From a virus, in the IMG/VR virus record IMGVR_UViG_3300038466_000036, positions 1 through 55,548 of that record: a stretch of DNA of 55,548 nucleotides, one strand, 5' to 3'. The notes beneath the pieces were generated by a model. The model was given only the letters and a program-made list of their open reading frames with translations. It had not been told where the DNA came from and made no database searches. Shown in pieces: positions 34,145-41,948 of this stretch. Every line of letters starts with the position of its first letter. Positions within the stretch are counted from its first letter, which is position 1. Made by a program: the position numbers and the translations under genes.

Positions 34145-35072
34145 CAACATCTCCATTCGGGTAACAAGCACACCCGCTTATGTATTTTATTGGTTCGTGT
34201 GAATAATAATCCAAAATTATAATATAACCAGTAGCTATATCCACCAGATCGCCCCATTCTATATAACAGTTGGTATGGCATGTTAGATCTCCAGAAGTGG
34301 AGTCTAAATACTTTATTTCAAAATTAGAATTGGATTGTAATTCCCCTTCTATAGTAACATACCAATTTAAAGACGTATTAGGCAAGTAACAAAAATATAT
34401 TCTACCAAGCGCCATATCGGGATCTGTAACATACTGCCTTTGCCTAACTGCCCGGTATTTAATTACTCCGGCGTCTATCTGTAACTGCCATGACTCCATA
34501 TCAAGATGTACTTCGTTGAGTATATACAATTCCAATATCACCTCAACGATATTGGTTTGATCGCTAATTAATGTATTTGTATTAAACCAGCTAAAATTAG
34601 CATTTAATTTAAAATCCAAATATCTGTATATGAGTTTAGAAATTGTTGTTGAAAGGTTATCATGGTAAATACCAACTAAAGATGGCATATTTCCTATACG
34701 GTATTGCAACAGCAAATCCATCATCATTAAATCATCAGTTTGTAAATTTAGAATATTTTCTGAGGTGGACCCCATTATTCCACTTGGAGCGCCCTGATAA
34801 ATATGGATTTCAGAACCGGAATATCCTATTCTTTCCTTAATTCCTCTTGGTAGATCTGACAGCGTAATCTCATCAAACAAATAATAATATTCTTCCGAAG
34901 AAAACGATCTGTTAAACAACAAAGAAAAAAGAGAGTTTTTTTCGATAACATTATCTGTCGTCAGGTCATAAGATTCCGGTATGAATATAAAATCGGATAC
35001 TATCTTACCATAATTCATCCAATAATTATAAAAATAATAATTCAATTCTGGAAAAAAGTTGTATAACGACAT
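34125..35072 (-). CDS. hypothetical baseplate-operon protein, 315 aa
   Basis: Aromatic-rich N-terminus (NFFPELNYYFYNYWMNYGK) and a beta-rich second half. It overlaps the gp7-like gene, which implies a joint structural role. Two Cys near the C-terminus (CACYP). No named family recognised. Confidence 0.6.
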   Translation of the reverse strand: MSLYNFFPELNYYFYNYWMNYGKIVSDFIFIPESYDLTTDNVIEKNSLFSLLFNRSFSSEEYYYLFDEITLSDLPRGIKERIGYSGSEIHIYQGAPSGIMGSTSENILNLQTDDLMMMDLLLQYRIGNMPSLVGIYHDNLSTTISKLIYRYLDFKLNANFSWFNTNTLISDQTNIVEVILELYILNEVHLDMESWQLQIDAGVIKYRAVRQRQYVTDPDMALGRIYFCYLPNTSLNWYVTIEGELQSNSNFEIKYLDSTSGDLTCHTNCYIEWGDLVDIATGYIIILDYYSHEPIKYISGCACYPNGDVDAIPPE

Positions 35073-35101
35073 ATAATTTCCTTTATATTATTATTTGTTT
35101 T

Positions 35102-35494
35102 TTATTGACCGTATGAGTCGTCCCCTTCTTCTGCCGGATCATAATAGTCTGATGTTCTATCGAATACTGTTGGAATAACCGGTAGTGAATTAGTTTCAAA
35201 ACCCGGAATACTAAAAGAAGAATTTTCCATAACTTTATAAGCCAACGAACATGTATTTGTCAAAGGTACTTTTCCTACAGACATTTTGTCCAACTTGTTT
35301 GAAAGGCTTTCTATTCCTGATTTAATATATATCTCGCTTGCGTTGGTAAATGGTGCAATTTGCAGATCGTTCAAGCGATTGAGTTCTCTTTGGATACAAT
35401 CTTCGTCATCACCACATCTGCGAAGAATTAGTTTTTGCAGCCTTTCGGAATTATATAATTCAGGCATGATATTTTTATTTAATTGCTTTCTCAT
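35102..35494 (-). CDS. hypothetical protein, 130 aa
   Basis: Helical first half with RRCGDDEDCIQRELNRLNDL and a disordered acidic C-terminus (DPAEEGDDSYGQ). AAAGGAG is seven bases before the chosen ATG. It precedes the baseplate genes in transcription order. No recognised domain. Confidence 0.6.
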   Translation of the reverse strand: MRKQLNKNIMPELYNSERLQKLILRRCGDDEDCIQRELNRLNDLQIAPFTNASEIYIKSGIESLSNKLDKMSVGKVPLTNTCSLAYKVMENSSFSIPGFETNSLPVIPTVFDRTSDYYDPAEEGDDSYGQ

Positions 35495-35507
35495 AATAAT
35501 ACTCCTT

Positions 35508-36215
35508 TTAAATAAATTCTTTATAATCTTTAAAATATTTTTTTAAGAATTTATCTTTTGCTTTTTCTGACAATTGTGTCATTTTACACGTTTTTCTAAT
35601 TACTGATACCGGAGTAATCATTTCCCAATCACCCTTTATAGTTAAAATAATGGTATTCTCTATTTCAGATCTTGTAGCTCCATTCTTGGAGAGGAGTTTC
35701 CTTCTATTGGAATCAAGCCTTCTCATCAATGGCTTATTATACATAGTCCAGTCTATTTTATTCAATACCGTAGAAGACATAATATCTCCGGAACCGAATA
35801 GTTTAAGATATATACGGTATACATCAACAGGTTCTTTTGTAATATCCATAGCAAACGAGTATTGTCCGCCAACAAATAAAGATCCGTTATTCAACATTTG
35901 TAACCCGTTAATCAACCAATTACCGGAAAACCAGTCGTCGCTTCCACATATCATAACCGCGTCAGGAGAGAATTCCCTACATACTTCCAAACCTTTGTTC
36001 ATCTTATAAGACAGCATATTCTCAAAGGGCACATATTCTACCCAATCTTTACTTTTATAATTAGTATCTGTATAATTATCGAAGTCGCCCACTAAGACTA
36101 TTTTTTTTAAATTTTTATTAAAATGTTTAACCAATCTATCTATACATTTTACAACTATTTTTTCCCTCCCAAAGTGTGTAGGTATCAGGATACACGCTTT
36201 CTCATGAGTTACCAT
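35508..36215 (-). CDS. glycosyltransferase (GT-A type)
   Basis: 235 residues opening CILIPTHFGREKIVVKCIDRLVKHF, the nucleotide-sugar-binding start of GT-A enzymes. MICGSDDWFSGNW supplies the metal-binding acidic motif. It lies near a hexapeptide acyltransferase and a GT-B-like gene, interrupted by tagged genes. The target may be virion protein, host surface sugar or DNA; the sequence does not tell. Confidence 0.7.
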   Translation of the reverse strand: MVTHEKACILIPTHFGREKIVVKCIDRLVKHFNKNLKKIVLVGDFDNYTDTNYKSKDWVEYVPFENMLSYKMNKGLEVCREFSPDAVMICGSDDWFSGNWLINGLQMLNNGSLFVGGQYSFAMDITKEPVDVYRIYLKLFGSGDIMSSTVLNKIDWTMYNKPLMRRLDSNRRKLLSKNGATRSEIENTIILTIKGDWEMITPVSVIRKTCKMTQLSEKAKDKFLKKYFKDYKEFI

Positions 36216-36248
36216 TTTCTTTATGGTACTCCCTTGTTTTTTATTACC

Positions 36249-36674
36249 TTAATCGAGTTGAGCTAAACGCTTACGTAATTTATCCACTCTTTTTTTTCTA
36301 TCATCAATTTGTTTACCTATAAGTTCCGCCTGATTTTGAGAAAGAAACATTTTCTCCATTTTTTGTTCTAACTGTCCTATAAGATTAATTTCTACTCTTA
36401 TAGAACATTCGAGTCTCGATTTTTCATCCGGTTTTCTATCACACAAAGAAAGATTATATTTATGATCTTTATATAATCCAATCAGAAATCCAAGACCAGT
36501 GGCAAATAAAGCCGTTCTGTTTCGACCACCAAGAGTCAATCCTATACCTGCTCCCACGGCTGTTCCCAGTTTGGTGTAACTGTGCGGGGAATTGGTTAAT
36601 CTATGAAGGAACGATTTTTTCTCTTGGTCTTCGTTATCTTCGGATTCAGTTAGAATGAGTTCGGAAATGAACAT
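36249..36674 (-). CDS. tagged dicysteine membrane protein, 141 aa
   Basis: Opens MFISELILTES, an excellent tag with ILTE-S. A Gly-rich membrane region (GTAVGAGIGLTLGG and TALFATGLGFLIGL) is followed by C-x11-C and a helical tail. The cysteine spacing and tail align with proteins at 11629, 37153, 37839, 40012 and 41430. Confidence 0.65.
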   Translation of the reverse strand: MFISELILTESEDNEDQEKKSFLHRLTNSPHSYTKLGTAVGAGIGLTLGGRNRTALFATGLGFLIGLYKDHKYNLSLCDRKPDEKSRLECSIRVEINLIGQLEQKMEKMFLSQNQAELIGKQIDDRKKRVDKLRKRLAQLD

Positions 36675-36677
36675 AAT

Positions 36678-37139
36678 TTAATAACCTCCTCCCCGCTCGG
36701 GTGGAAAAACTTTATTAAGTACAGTATTCGCTCCAATTACAGCAAGTCCTATACCGCCTGCTTTCTTGAGTCTTTTCATATTCCGACTTTGAGGTTTTGC
36801 TGTTCCTGTTGTCTCTGAAGAAGGTTGTGCTTCGGGCTTAGGTTGAGCAATCTTTGATTTGACTTTGTTTATAAATTGTCCTGTCCGGGATGGTGGATTA
36901 ACCCTGATTTTATTTATCTCCGATTTCAACCTTTGGATTTCATCTAATCTTCCATTGGTGATTGTTGGATCAATTTTAGCATTGTTTCTTTTAGCCTCAT
37001 CCATATATTCTTGTATCCTCTTAATTCGATTATTAAGATCTTTTATTCTCTCCCAGGTTCGATGTGCTTGATCATACGCTCTTTCCGGACTTCGTTCTCT
37101 TTGCCAAATTTCATTTATTATCGATTCAGAAATAAACAT
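36678..37139 (-). CDS. tagged membrane-anchored protein, 153 aa
   Basis: The frame opens to 37223, but AAGAGG lies just before the ATG at 37139, and the product from there starts MFISESIINE, an ideal tag. This also removes the overlap with the upstream gene. A coiled-coil region of about 60 residues and a Pro/Gln linker lead to a short membrane helix (AGGIGLAVIGANTVL) near the C-terminus. It has no paired Cys. Confidence 0.65.
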   Translation of the reverse strand: MFISESIINEIWQRERSPERAYDQAHRTWERIKDLNNRIKRIQEYMDEAKRNNAKIDPTITNGRLDEIQRLKSEINKIRVNPPSRTGQFINKVKSKIAQPKPEAQPSSETTGTAKPQSRNMKRLKKAGGIGLAVIGANTVLNKVFPPERGGGY

Positions 37140-37152
37140 TTTATTATTCCTC

Positions 37153-37833
37153 TTATATTTTTCTAAGAGCATTTTCTTTATAGTATGATAGCGGTTTACC
37201 ATTGCCATACGGATCCTTATCATTATAGTCCGGATCTATATCCTTAATCTCCTTCACCACTTTCTCTCTTTTCTTCAACAAAATCTCTGAACTTGGTTCG
37301 TATTTTAATGCCTCATCTATTAATCTTAAAGATTCTTTAAATCCAATCAATCTACAATTATTGTACTTCTCATTACTTCTTATATACTGTCTACACTCGT
37401 CCATAGATCTCTTTTTAATTACCAATAATACACTACCTACTAACGCAGCTATTCCAAGAACAGCCGGTATTTTACCTTTTTGTTTTCTTAAATAATTAAC
37501 TAATTTATCTTTAAATATTTTAAGTTGTTCTTTGGTGGATTCAGCTATTTTCGGAATATCTTCTCCTATATTATCCGAGTATATAGAATACTTAACTTTT
37601 CCAGACGGGTCGGTTACATTCACTCTAAATTTAACGTTTTTGGGTTTACTCTTTTCTATTAGAGCTATTATTTTATTATGTAAATCTCTTTCGACGCTAT
37701 TAGAAAATATTTTTCTATTTGGATCAAACTTTTTTCCAAAATTTCTCTCATAAAAATCGGTCTCGGCGTCAATAACATTTTTATAGAATTCGCTGACGGA
37801 TGCCTCTTTAATTATATTCTCACTTATAAACAT
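37153..37833 (-). CDS. tagged dicysteine membrane protein, 226 aa
   Basis: Opens MFISENIIKEA, tag with IIKE-A. A basic helical region, then a membrane helix (VLGIAALVGSVLLVI), then C-x12-C (CRQYIRSNEKYNNC), then IDEALKYEPSSEILLKKREK. Closest in spacing to the neighbour at 37839, suggesting tandem duplication. Confidence 0.68.
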   Translation of the reverse strand: MFISENIIKEASVSEFYKNVIDAETDFYERNFGKKFDPNRKIFSNSVERDLHNKIIALIEKSKPKNVKFRVNVTDPSGKVKYSIYSDNIGEDIPKIAESTKEQLKIFKDKLVNYLRKQKGKIPAVLGIAALVGSVLLVIKKRSMDECRQYIRSNEKYNNCRLIGFKESLRLIDEALKYEPSSEILLKKREKVVKEIKDIDPDYNDKDPYGNGKPLSYYKENALRKI

Positions 37834-37838
37834 ATCTG

Positions 37839-38456
37839 TTATCTTCCGGAAGTTTTAAGATCTTGCAATCTTTGTTTTTCATTTCTTAACAATTGTGAAT
37901 CAGGATTATGTTTTAATCCATTGTCTATCTCTCTTTCGGCAGCTATATATCCTAACATTTTACACTGGTTATACTTCTCTTTATCATTTCTATACTGTCC
38001 GCATCTATCATTAGCTATCTTTAATCTATGATTGGCATACGCGATAGCGGCGGCAACAGTAACAGTGGCGATAGCCGTTCCTATCATCGCGCGTTTACCG
38101 AACTTTTTAGCTTTTGTTTTAAATACACGGACGCTGGCTATGTCGGCTTCTAATTTTTTTATGTTCTCTTCCATGGACTGAATCGATTTTGTTCTATTCC
38201 GCATATGTGTAGATAAGTTATTTCTTAACTCAAATACTTTTTTATCCAATTTAAAATATTCATCATACAATTTTTCATATTTAGCTGTGGACGATTCATA
38301 ATTTTTATAATCAATCTTATAATTTTTCCATGCAGTTTTTGCTGCGTCTGCTTTCTTCGTCAACTCAAGAATTTCTTTTACTTTTTCCAAATCCTTAACC
38401 ATAGTATCTAAAATCATACCTTCATTTAGTATTTTGTATGACAAGGATATACTCAT
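37839..38456 (-). CDS. tagged dicysteine membrane protein, 205 aa
   Basis: Opens MSISLSYKILNEG, tag with ILNE-G. A long coiled coil (about residues 20-120) is followed by a membrane helix (IGTAIATVTVAAAIAYA), C-x12-C (CGQYRNDKEKYNQC) and a helical tail with LKHNPDSQLLRNEKQRL. Lies next to its closest relative at 37153. Confidence 0.68.
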   Translation of the reverse strand: MSISLSYKILNEGMILDTMVKDLEKVKEILELTKKADAAKTAWKNYKIDYKNYESSTAKYEKLYDEYFKLDKKVFELRNNLSTHMRNRTKSIQSMEENIKKLEADIASVRVFKTKAKKFGKRAMIGTAIATVTVAAAIAYANHRLKIANDRCGQYRNDKEKYNQCKMLGYIAAEREIDNGLKHNPDSQLLRNEKQRLQDLKTSGR

Positions 38457-38475
38457 TTATTTATATACTCCTAAA

Positions 38476-39063
38476 TTATTGTTCTATCAATTTGTCGACA
38501 AACTGTAACATATTTTTAGATCTGTCACGAAGTCTCCTTACAGGACTACCGATATATACTCCCCACGGAGCAAGACTTTTAATAATCAGACTATTGGATC
38601 CAACCGCAACACCTTCACCAAGTATTACTCCCGGAAAAACTATACATCCGGCTCCCGTTATCGTGTGTTCTTTAAAATGAATTACTCTTTTATCGACGCA
38701 TGTATATTCTTTTGGAACTGTCGGACCCATAAGATATTCTCCGGAATAATCATCTGACATACTAAACAGTTTTCCGCCATATGATACGTTAGAGAAATTA
38801 TCCAGAATTATTCCACCACCTCCAGCCAATATACATTGACTTGCTATATGTATATAATTGTTAATTTCTATAAATCCTGGAGTTATAGCTGTTAATATAC
38901 ATTGGCTGTCTATTCGTACATTATTTCCTATAGATATATTCTCTAATCCAACTATGGTACATGATTTAGAAATCATTACATTTTTACCAACACTTTTAAA
39001 TCCAAAGTTGACTAATTCATCCTCCCTGTAATAACCTGTATTAAAAGGATTGTTGTTTTCCAT
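38476..39063 (-). CDS. hexapeptide-repeat acyltransferase
   Basis: 195 residues with left-handed beta-helix repeats of [LIV]-G-x4 type: SVGKNVMISKSCTIVGLENISIGNNVRI near the start, GAGCIVFPGVILGEGVAVGSNSLI and WGVYIGSPVRRL near the end. The pattern matches sugar O-acetyltransferases (WbbJ/MaeB-like). It likely acetylates a sugar made or transferred by the neighbouring glycosyltransferases. Confidence 0.82.
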   Translation of the reverse strand: MENNNPFNTGYYREDELVNFGFKSVGKNVMISKSCTIVGLENISIGNNVRIDSQCILTAITPGFIEINNYIHIASQCILAGGGGIILDNFSNVSYGGKLFSMSDDYSGEYLMGPTVPKEYTCVDKRVIHFKEHTITGAGCIVFPGVILGEGVAVGSNSLIIKSLAPWGVYIGSPVRRLRDRSKNMLQFVDKLIEQ

Positions 39064-39084
39064 TGTTTAATTTTACTCCGTTTA

Positions 39085-39873
39085 TTATATATTTAACCAC
39101 TCGTATTTTCTATCGAGGGAATTATATACCTGTTCGGCTAATTCTTTATTTGGTTTACCAATATTTATCACTTCATTAAGTATTGATTCACATATATCAT
39201 CAGCATTTTTCCAGTTTATTACATTCGGTAAATCTATAATATTAGATACACATTTTCTACCTCTTAATCCTAAATCTATTACAGATGTACATCCTTTTGC
39301 AAACTCACTAAGCATTAACCCTATAAATGATTCGTTATAAAATTGATCACATACACCAGAATACCATTCATTCATAGAATAAAACTTATCAGAATATACA
39401 AAACTATAAGGTATTTTCTTCTTCTTTAATTCTTCCATTAATATCCGAATGTGTTTAGTAGGTTTTATCTTGGGACTATGATTATACAAATATATTTTTG
39501 CTCCTAATGGTGTAGGATTGATTTTATTCATATCTATACCGGTAAGACGATCCTCTCTTCTCCCTTCAGGAAGTGTTTTAATAACATTTATACCATTTTG
39601 TATTAATTTATCATATCCTATTCTTAACGCTGTTGTGTGTATAATATCTATATCTTTAAAATATTTAGGACTGCCAAACCGTAAAATATCCGCGCCACAC
39701 CACCGTAAAACAACCTTTGATTTATGACTTTTTATAAATTTTAAATCTTTCGGAGTATAACAACCATACACCACAACCGGTTCTGTTTGAGATATATAAG
39801 GTCCAACCCCAATATGATGCAAAAAATCAAAACTTGAAATTGTATCTGAAATATAACCTTGTTTTACTCTCAT
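39085..39873 (-). CDS. GT-B-like glycosyltransferase
   Basis: 262 residues. VVLRWCGADILRFG, IHTTALRIGYDKLIQNGINVIKTLPEG and FAKGCTSVIDLGLRGRKCVSN resemble GT-B glycosyltransferases, with the last segment in the acceptor/nucleotide-binding half. Directly upstream of the acyltransferase in the same direction. The N-terminal half looks shortened relative to typical GT-B enzymes, so activity is uncertain. Confidence 0.55.
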   Translation of the reverse strand: MRVKQGYISDTISSFDFLHHIGVGPYISQTEPVVVYGCYTPKDLKFIKSHKSKVVLRWCGADILRFGSPKYFKDIDIIHTTALRIGYDKLIQNGINVIKTLPEGRREDRLTGIDMNKINPTPLGAKIYLYNHSPKIKPTKHIRILMEELKKKKIPYSFVYSDKFYSMNEWYSGVCDQFYNESFIGLMLSEFAKGCTSVIDLGLRGRKCVSNIIDLPNVINWKNADDICESILNEVINIGKPNKELAEQVYNSLDRKYEWLNI

Positions 39874-39946
39874 AAGTTACACCAATATTTAAACAAGGGG
39901 TTAACAAATTAGTAATAAATTAAATTACTTATGGGTATATACAAAA

Positions 39947-39982
39947 AACAAGGAGGTGGATATCTCTACCCACCTCCTTGTT
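39947..39982 (-). terminator. intrinsic terminator
   Basis: AACAAGGAGGTGG pairs with CCACCTCCTTGTT, a perfect 13-bp stem. On the minus strand it is followed by a T run and lies after the stop of the 429-residue gene. Confidence 0.9.
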
Positions 39983-40011
39983 AAACACATTATATCAAAT
40001 TGAATAAAAGA

Positions 40012-41301
40012 TTAAGCGGAGTATTCCTGAACCCTGCGGGTCCACTTCTCAACTTCCTTCTGAAGCGGAGCGGACTCGGGATTCTGCCTCGCGGCAGACT
40101 GAGCGTTCTTGAGTGCTTCCATCGCGGCAGCCTTGAGGCACGCTTGTTTCTCATCTCCACTCATACCCCTACAAACACCGGAGTGTTTTTTCCACACAAG
40201 AGCGGCGATAGTAGCAAGTGCGGCAACGCCAACAGCAGGACGACCGGTAATCACTCCGACCTTGGTCTTCCATCCACCACTCTGCCAAGCGGTCTTTCGA
40301 GAAGCAGCGGCTTTCTTTACTCCACCGTAACCAGTTTGAACGCCAGCCCAAGCTTTTCCAGGAGCGCCCTTAACTCCGCCTGCTCCGGCTTGAATACCGG
40401 CCCAGGCTTTTCCAGGAGCGCCCTTAACAGCCTCCCACTTGCCTTCCGCGCGTTTAGCAAGAGCAATGCGCATTCTGCGTATAACCGAAGGGTAAGTTCT
40501 TTCAAAATCGGCTACCAATTGTCTTTTGTCGTTCCGTGCTTTTAAAAGCCCGGCTTCATCTTTAGCTGCTTTGGCGGCTTTAATCCGTTTATTTACTTCT
40601 TCCAACTTCGGTTTAAGCTCGGCGCGCGCAGCCTCTTTAGCAGCTTTAGCGGCAGCAGACTCGGCTTTTTTCGCGGCTTTATCCGGATCCCATTCTTCTC
40701 CAACGATACCTTCCGCTTCCAAAATCAATTCGGCAGCAGTAGACAATCCTTCGGCTTCCGCCAACAGGTTGTAATCAAGTACCATCTCGGCAAGATCAAA
40801 ATAATTAGGAACTATATTAGATCCAAATTTCTCAAGGCAATTCTGCGCCTCGGCAACGACATGTTTCATATCGGAATCGGAAAGATCGTATCCCTCTTTA
40901 ATCTCTGTAAGCGCCTCATAATCGAAACCATCAGCGCCAATAGCCATGGCGGTCTCAAATATAATCATAGGCACATGAACGGCCCTGGAACTTGGGTTAC
41001 CCCACTGTCCGGTGATCTGAATCATAGGAACGATGTTCTCAACCACGAAAGTACCAATCTGCTCTTCTGAAAGATTGGCGGATTCAATAATTCCGAGGTG
41101 TTTGATTTTGGTATCGGCGTCAACACCCTCAGACTCCAGAATCACATTGCGGACAGACGCTTTGGCGGCATTCTCATAGAGCATATCCAAAGAGATGTAC
41201 ACATCGGGACCAGGGCCTTCCTCCAAAGTCTGATATGTATTAACACCTTCCATAGTCTCAGCGGACTCCTGAATTAATTGATCAATAAGGCTGTACGACA
41301 T
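40012..41301 (-). CDS. tagged dicysteine membrane protein with Ala/Lys-rich core, 429 aa
   Basis: Opens MSYSLIDQLIQES, tag with LIQE-S. Residues about 40-200 form a folded, acidic region; about 205-330 are Ala/Lys-rich helices with two copies of a KGAPGKAWAG repeat; then a membrane helix (VGVAALATIAALVW), C-x10-C (CRGMSGDEKQAC) and a helical tail with RQNPESAPLQKEVEKW. It has its own late promoter and terminator and more GC-rich codons than its relatives, all signs of high expression. It may be an abundant internal head protein. Scaffold-like function is another possibility. Confidence 0.65.
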   Translation of the reverse strand: MSYSLIDQLIQESAETMEGVNTYQTLEEGPGPDVYISLDMLYENAAKASVRNVILESEGVDADTKIKHLGIIESANLSEEQIGTFVVENIVPMIQITGQWGNPSSRAVHVPMIIFETAMAIGADGFDYEALTEIKEGYDLSDSDMKHVVAEAQNCLEKFGSNIVPNYFDLAEMVLDYNLLAEAEGLSTAAELILEAEGIVGEEWDPDKAAKKAESAAAKAAKEAARAELKPKLEEVNKRIKAAKAAKDEAGLLKARNDKRQLVADFERTYPSVIRRMRIALAKRAEGKWEAVKGAPGKAWAGIQAGAGGVKGAPGKAWAGVQTGYGGVKKAAASRKTAWQSGGWKTKVGVITGRPAVGVAALATIAALVWKKHSGVCRGMSGDEKQACLKAAAMEALKNAQSAARQNPESAPLQKEVEKWTRRVQEYSA

Positions 41302-41402
41302 TTAGAAATTCCTCCCTTAACAAGTTAAACAACCAAGGTTTGATTCTTTACCTGAATATTTATATATTTGTTTGTTTGAATTGATCACCTATCTATATAT
41401 CC

Positions 41403-41416
41403 TTTAAAATTTGTCC
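41403..41416 (-). promoter_or_regulatory. late-type promoter motif GGACAAATTTTAAA
   Basis: Minus-strand copy about 100 bases before the 429-residue tagged gene. Confidence 0.65.
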
Positions 41417-41429
41417 TGAATCTCATTCC

Positions 41430-41831
41430 CTATTTTAGATCCAATTCTTCGAGTTTTGTTATCAATTTATCCATTTTTTCTTCATATTCCTTCTTTTTTT
41501 CTTTTATTATTATACTATCGGGATATTTATTCGATAGATCTTTTAGTCTTTTAATCGAATCCTCATATATCTTTATTTGACACAATAACTTTGCAGATTC
41601 AGTAGGAATGCGAAAACAATCCCGAATGTTATGTTTTCTATTTTTTATTATAGAATGTAAAAGAAAACCAGCGCCCAACACTACACCGGTAGCGGCGGCT
41701 TCAGATGCTTTTTCTGGGAGTTTTGCCGAAAAATGACTCGCAAAACGGGACATTGGTTTTCGAAATGTCGAAAAGGATATTTCCGATAGATTGCCCCGAT
41801 TCATCATAATCGATTCGGATATAAATGGCAT
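41430..41831 (-). CDS. tagged dicysteine membrane protein, 133 aa
   Basis: GGGAG lies eight bases before the ATG at 41831; the TTG at 41846 overlaps that site, so I reject it. The product opens MPFISESIMMN; the usual Glu at the tag end is absent. A hydrophobic segment (ATGVVLGAGFLLHSII), then C-x11-C, then a coiled-coil tail (YEEKMDKLITKLEELDLK) follow, matching the dicysteine family. Confidence 0.62.
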   Translation of the reverse strand: MPFISESIMMNRGNLSEISFSTFRKPMSRFASHFSAKLPEKASEAAATGVVLGAGFLLHSIIKNRKHNIRDCFRIPTESAKLLCQIKIYEDSIKRLKDLSNKYPDSIIIKEKKKEYEEKMDKLITKLEELDLK

Positions 41832-41889
41832 CTTACTTACTCCCAATTACCGTTTAAAATTATTACTTTATATCTTATATGGTAAAAAT

Positions 41890-41936
41890 GTCTGCAAGGA
41901 GAAAACCATAAATAAATATGATCTCTCCTTGCAGAC
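41890..41936 (-). terminator. intrinsic terminator after major capsid gene
   Basis: GTCTGCAAGGAGA pairs perfectly with TCTCCTTGCAGAC (13 bp). On the minus strand it is followed by ATTTTTACC and lies 13 bases after the capsid gene stop. Confidence 0.88.
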
Positions 41937-41948
41937 TTATATCATTGG

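Noticed and set aside
36675-37223. ORF start at 37223 for the tagged gene
   Set aside because: No ribosome site, overlap of 71 bases with the upstream gene, and the ATG at 37139 has a good site and gives a perfect tag.
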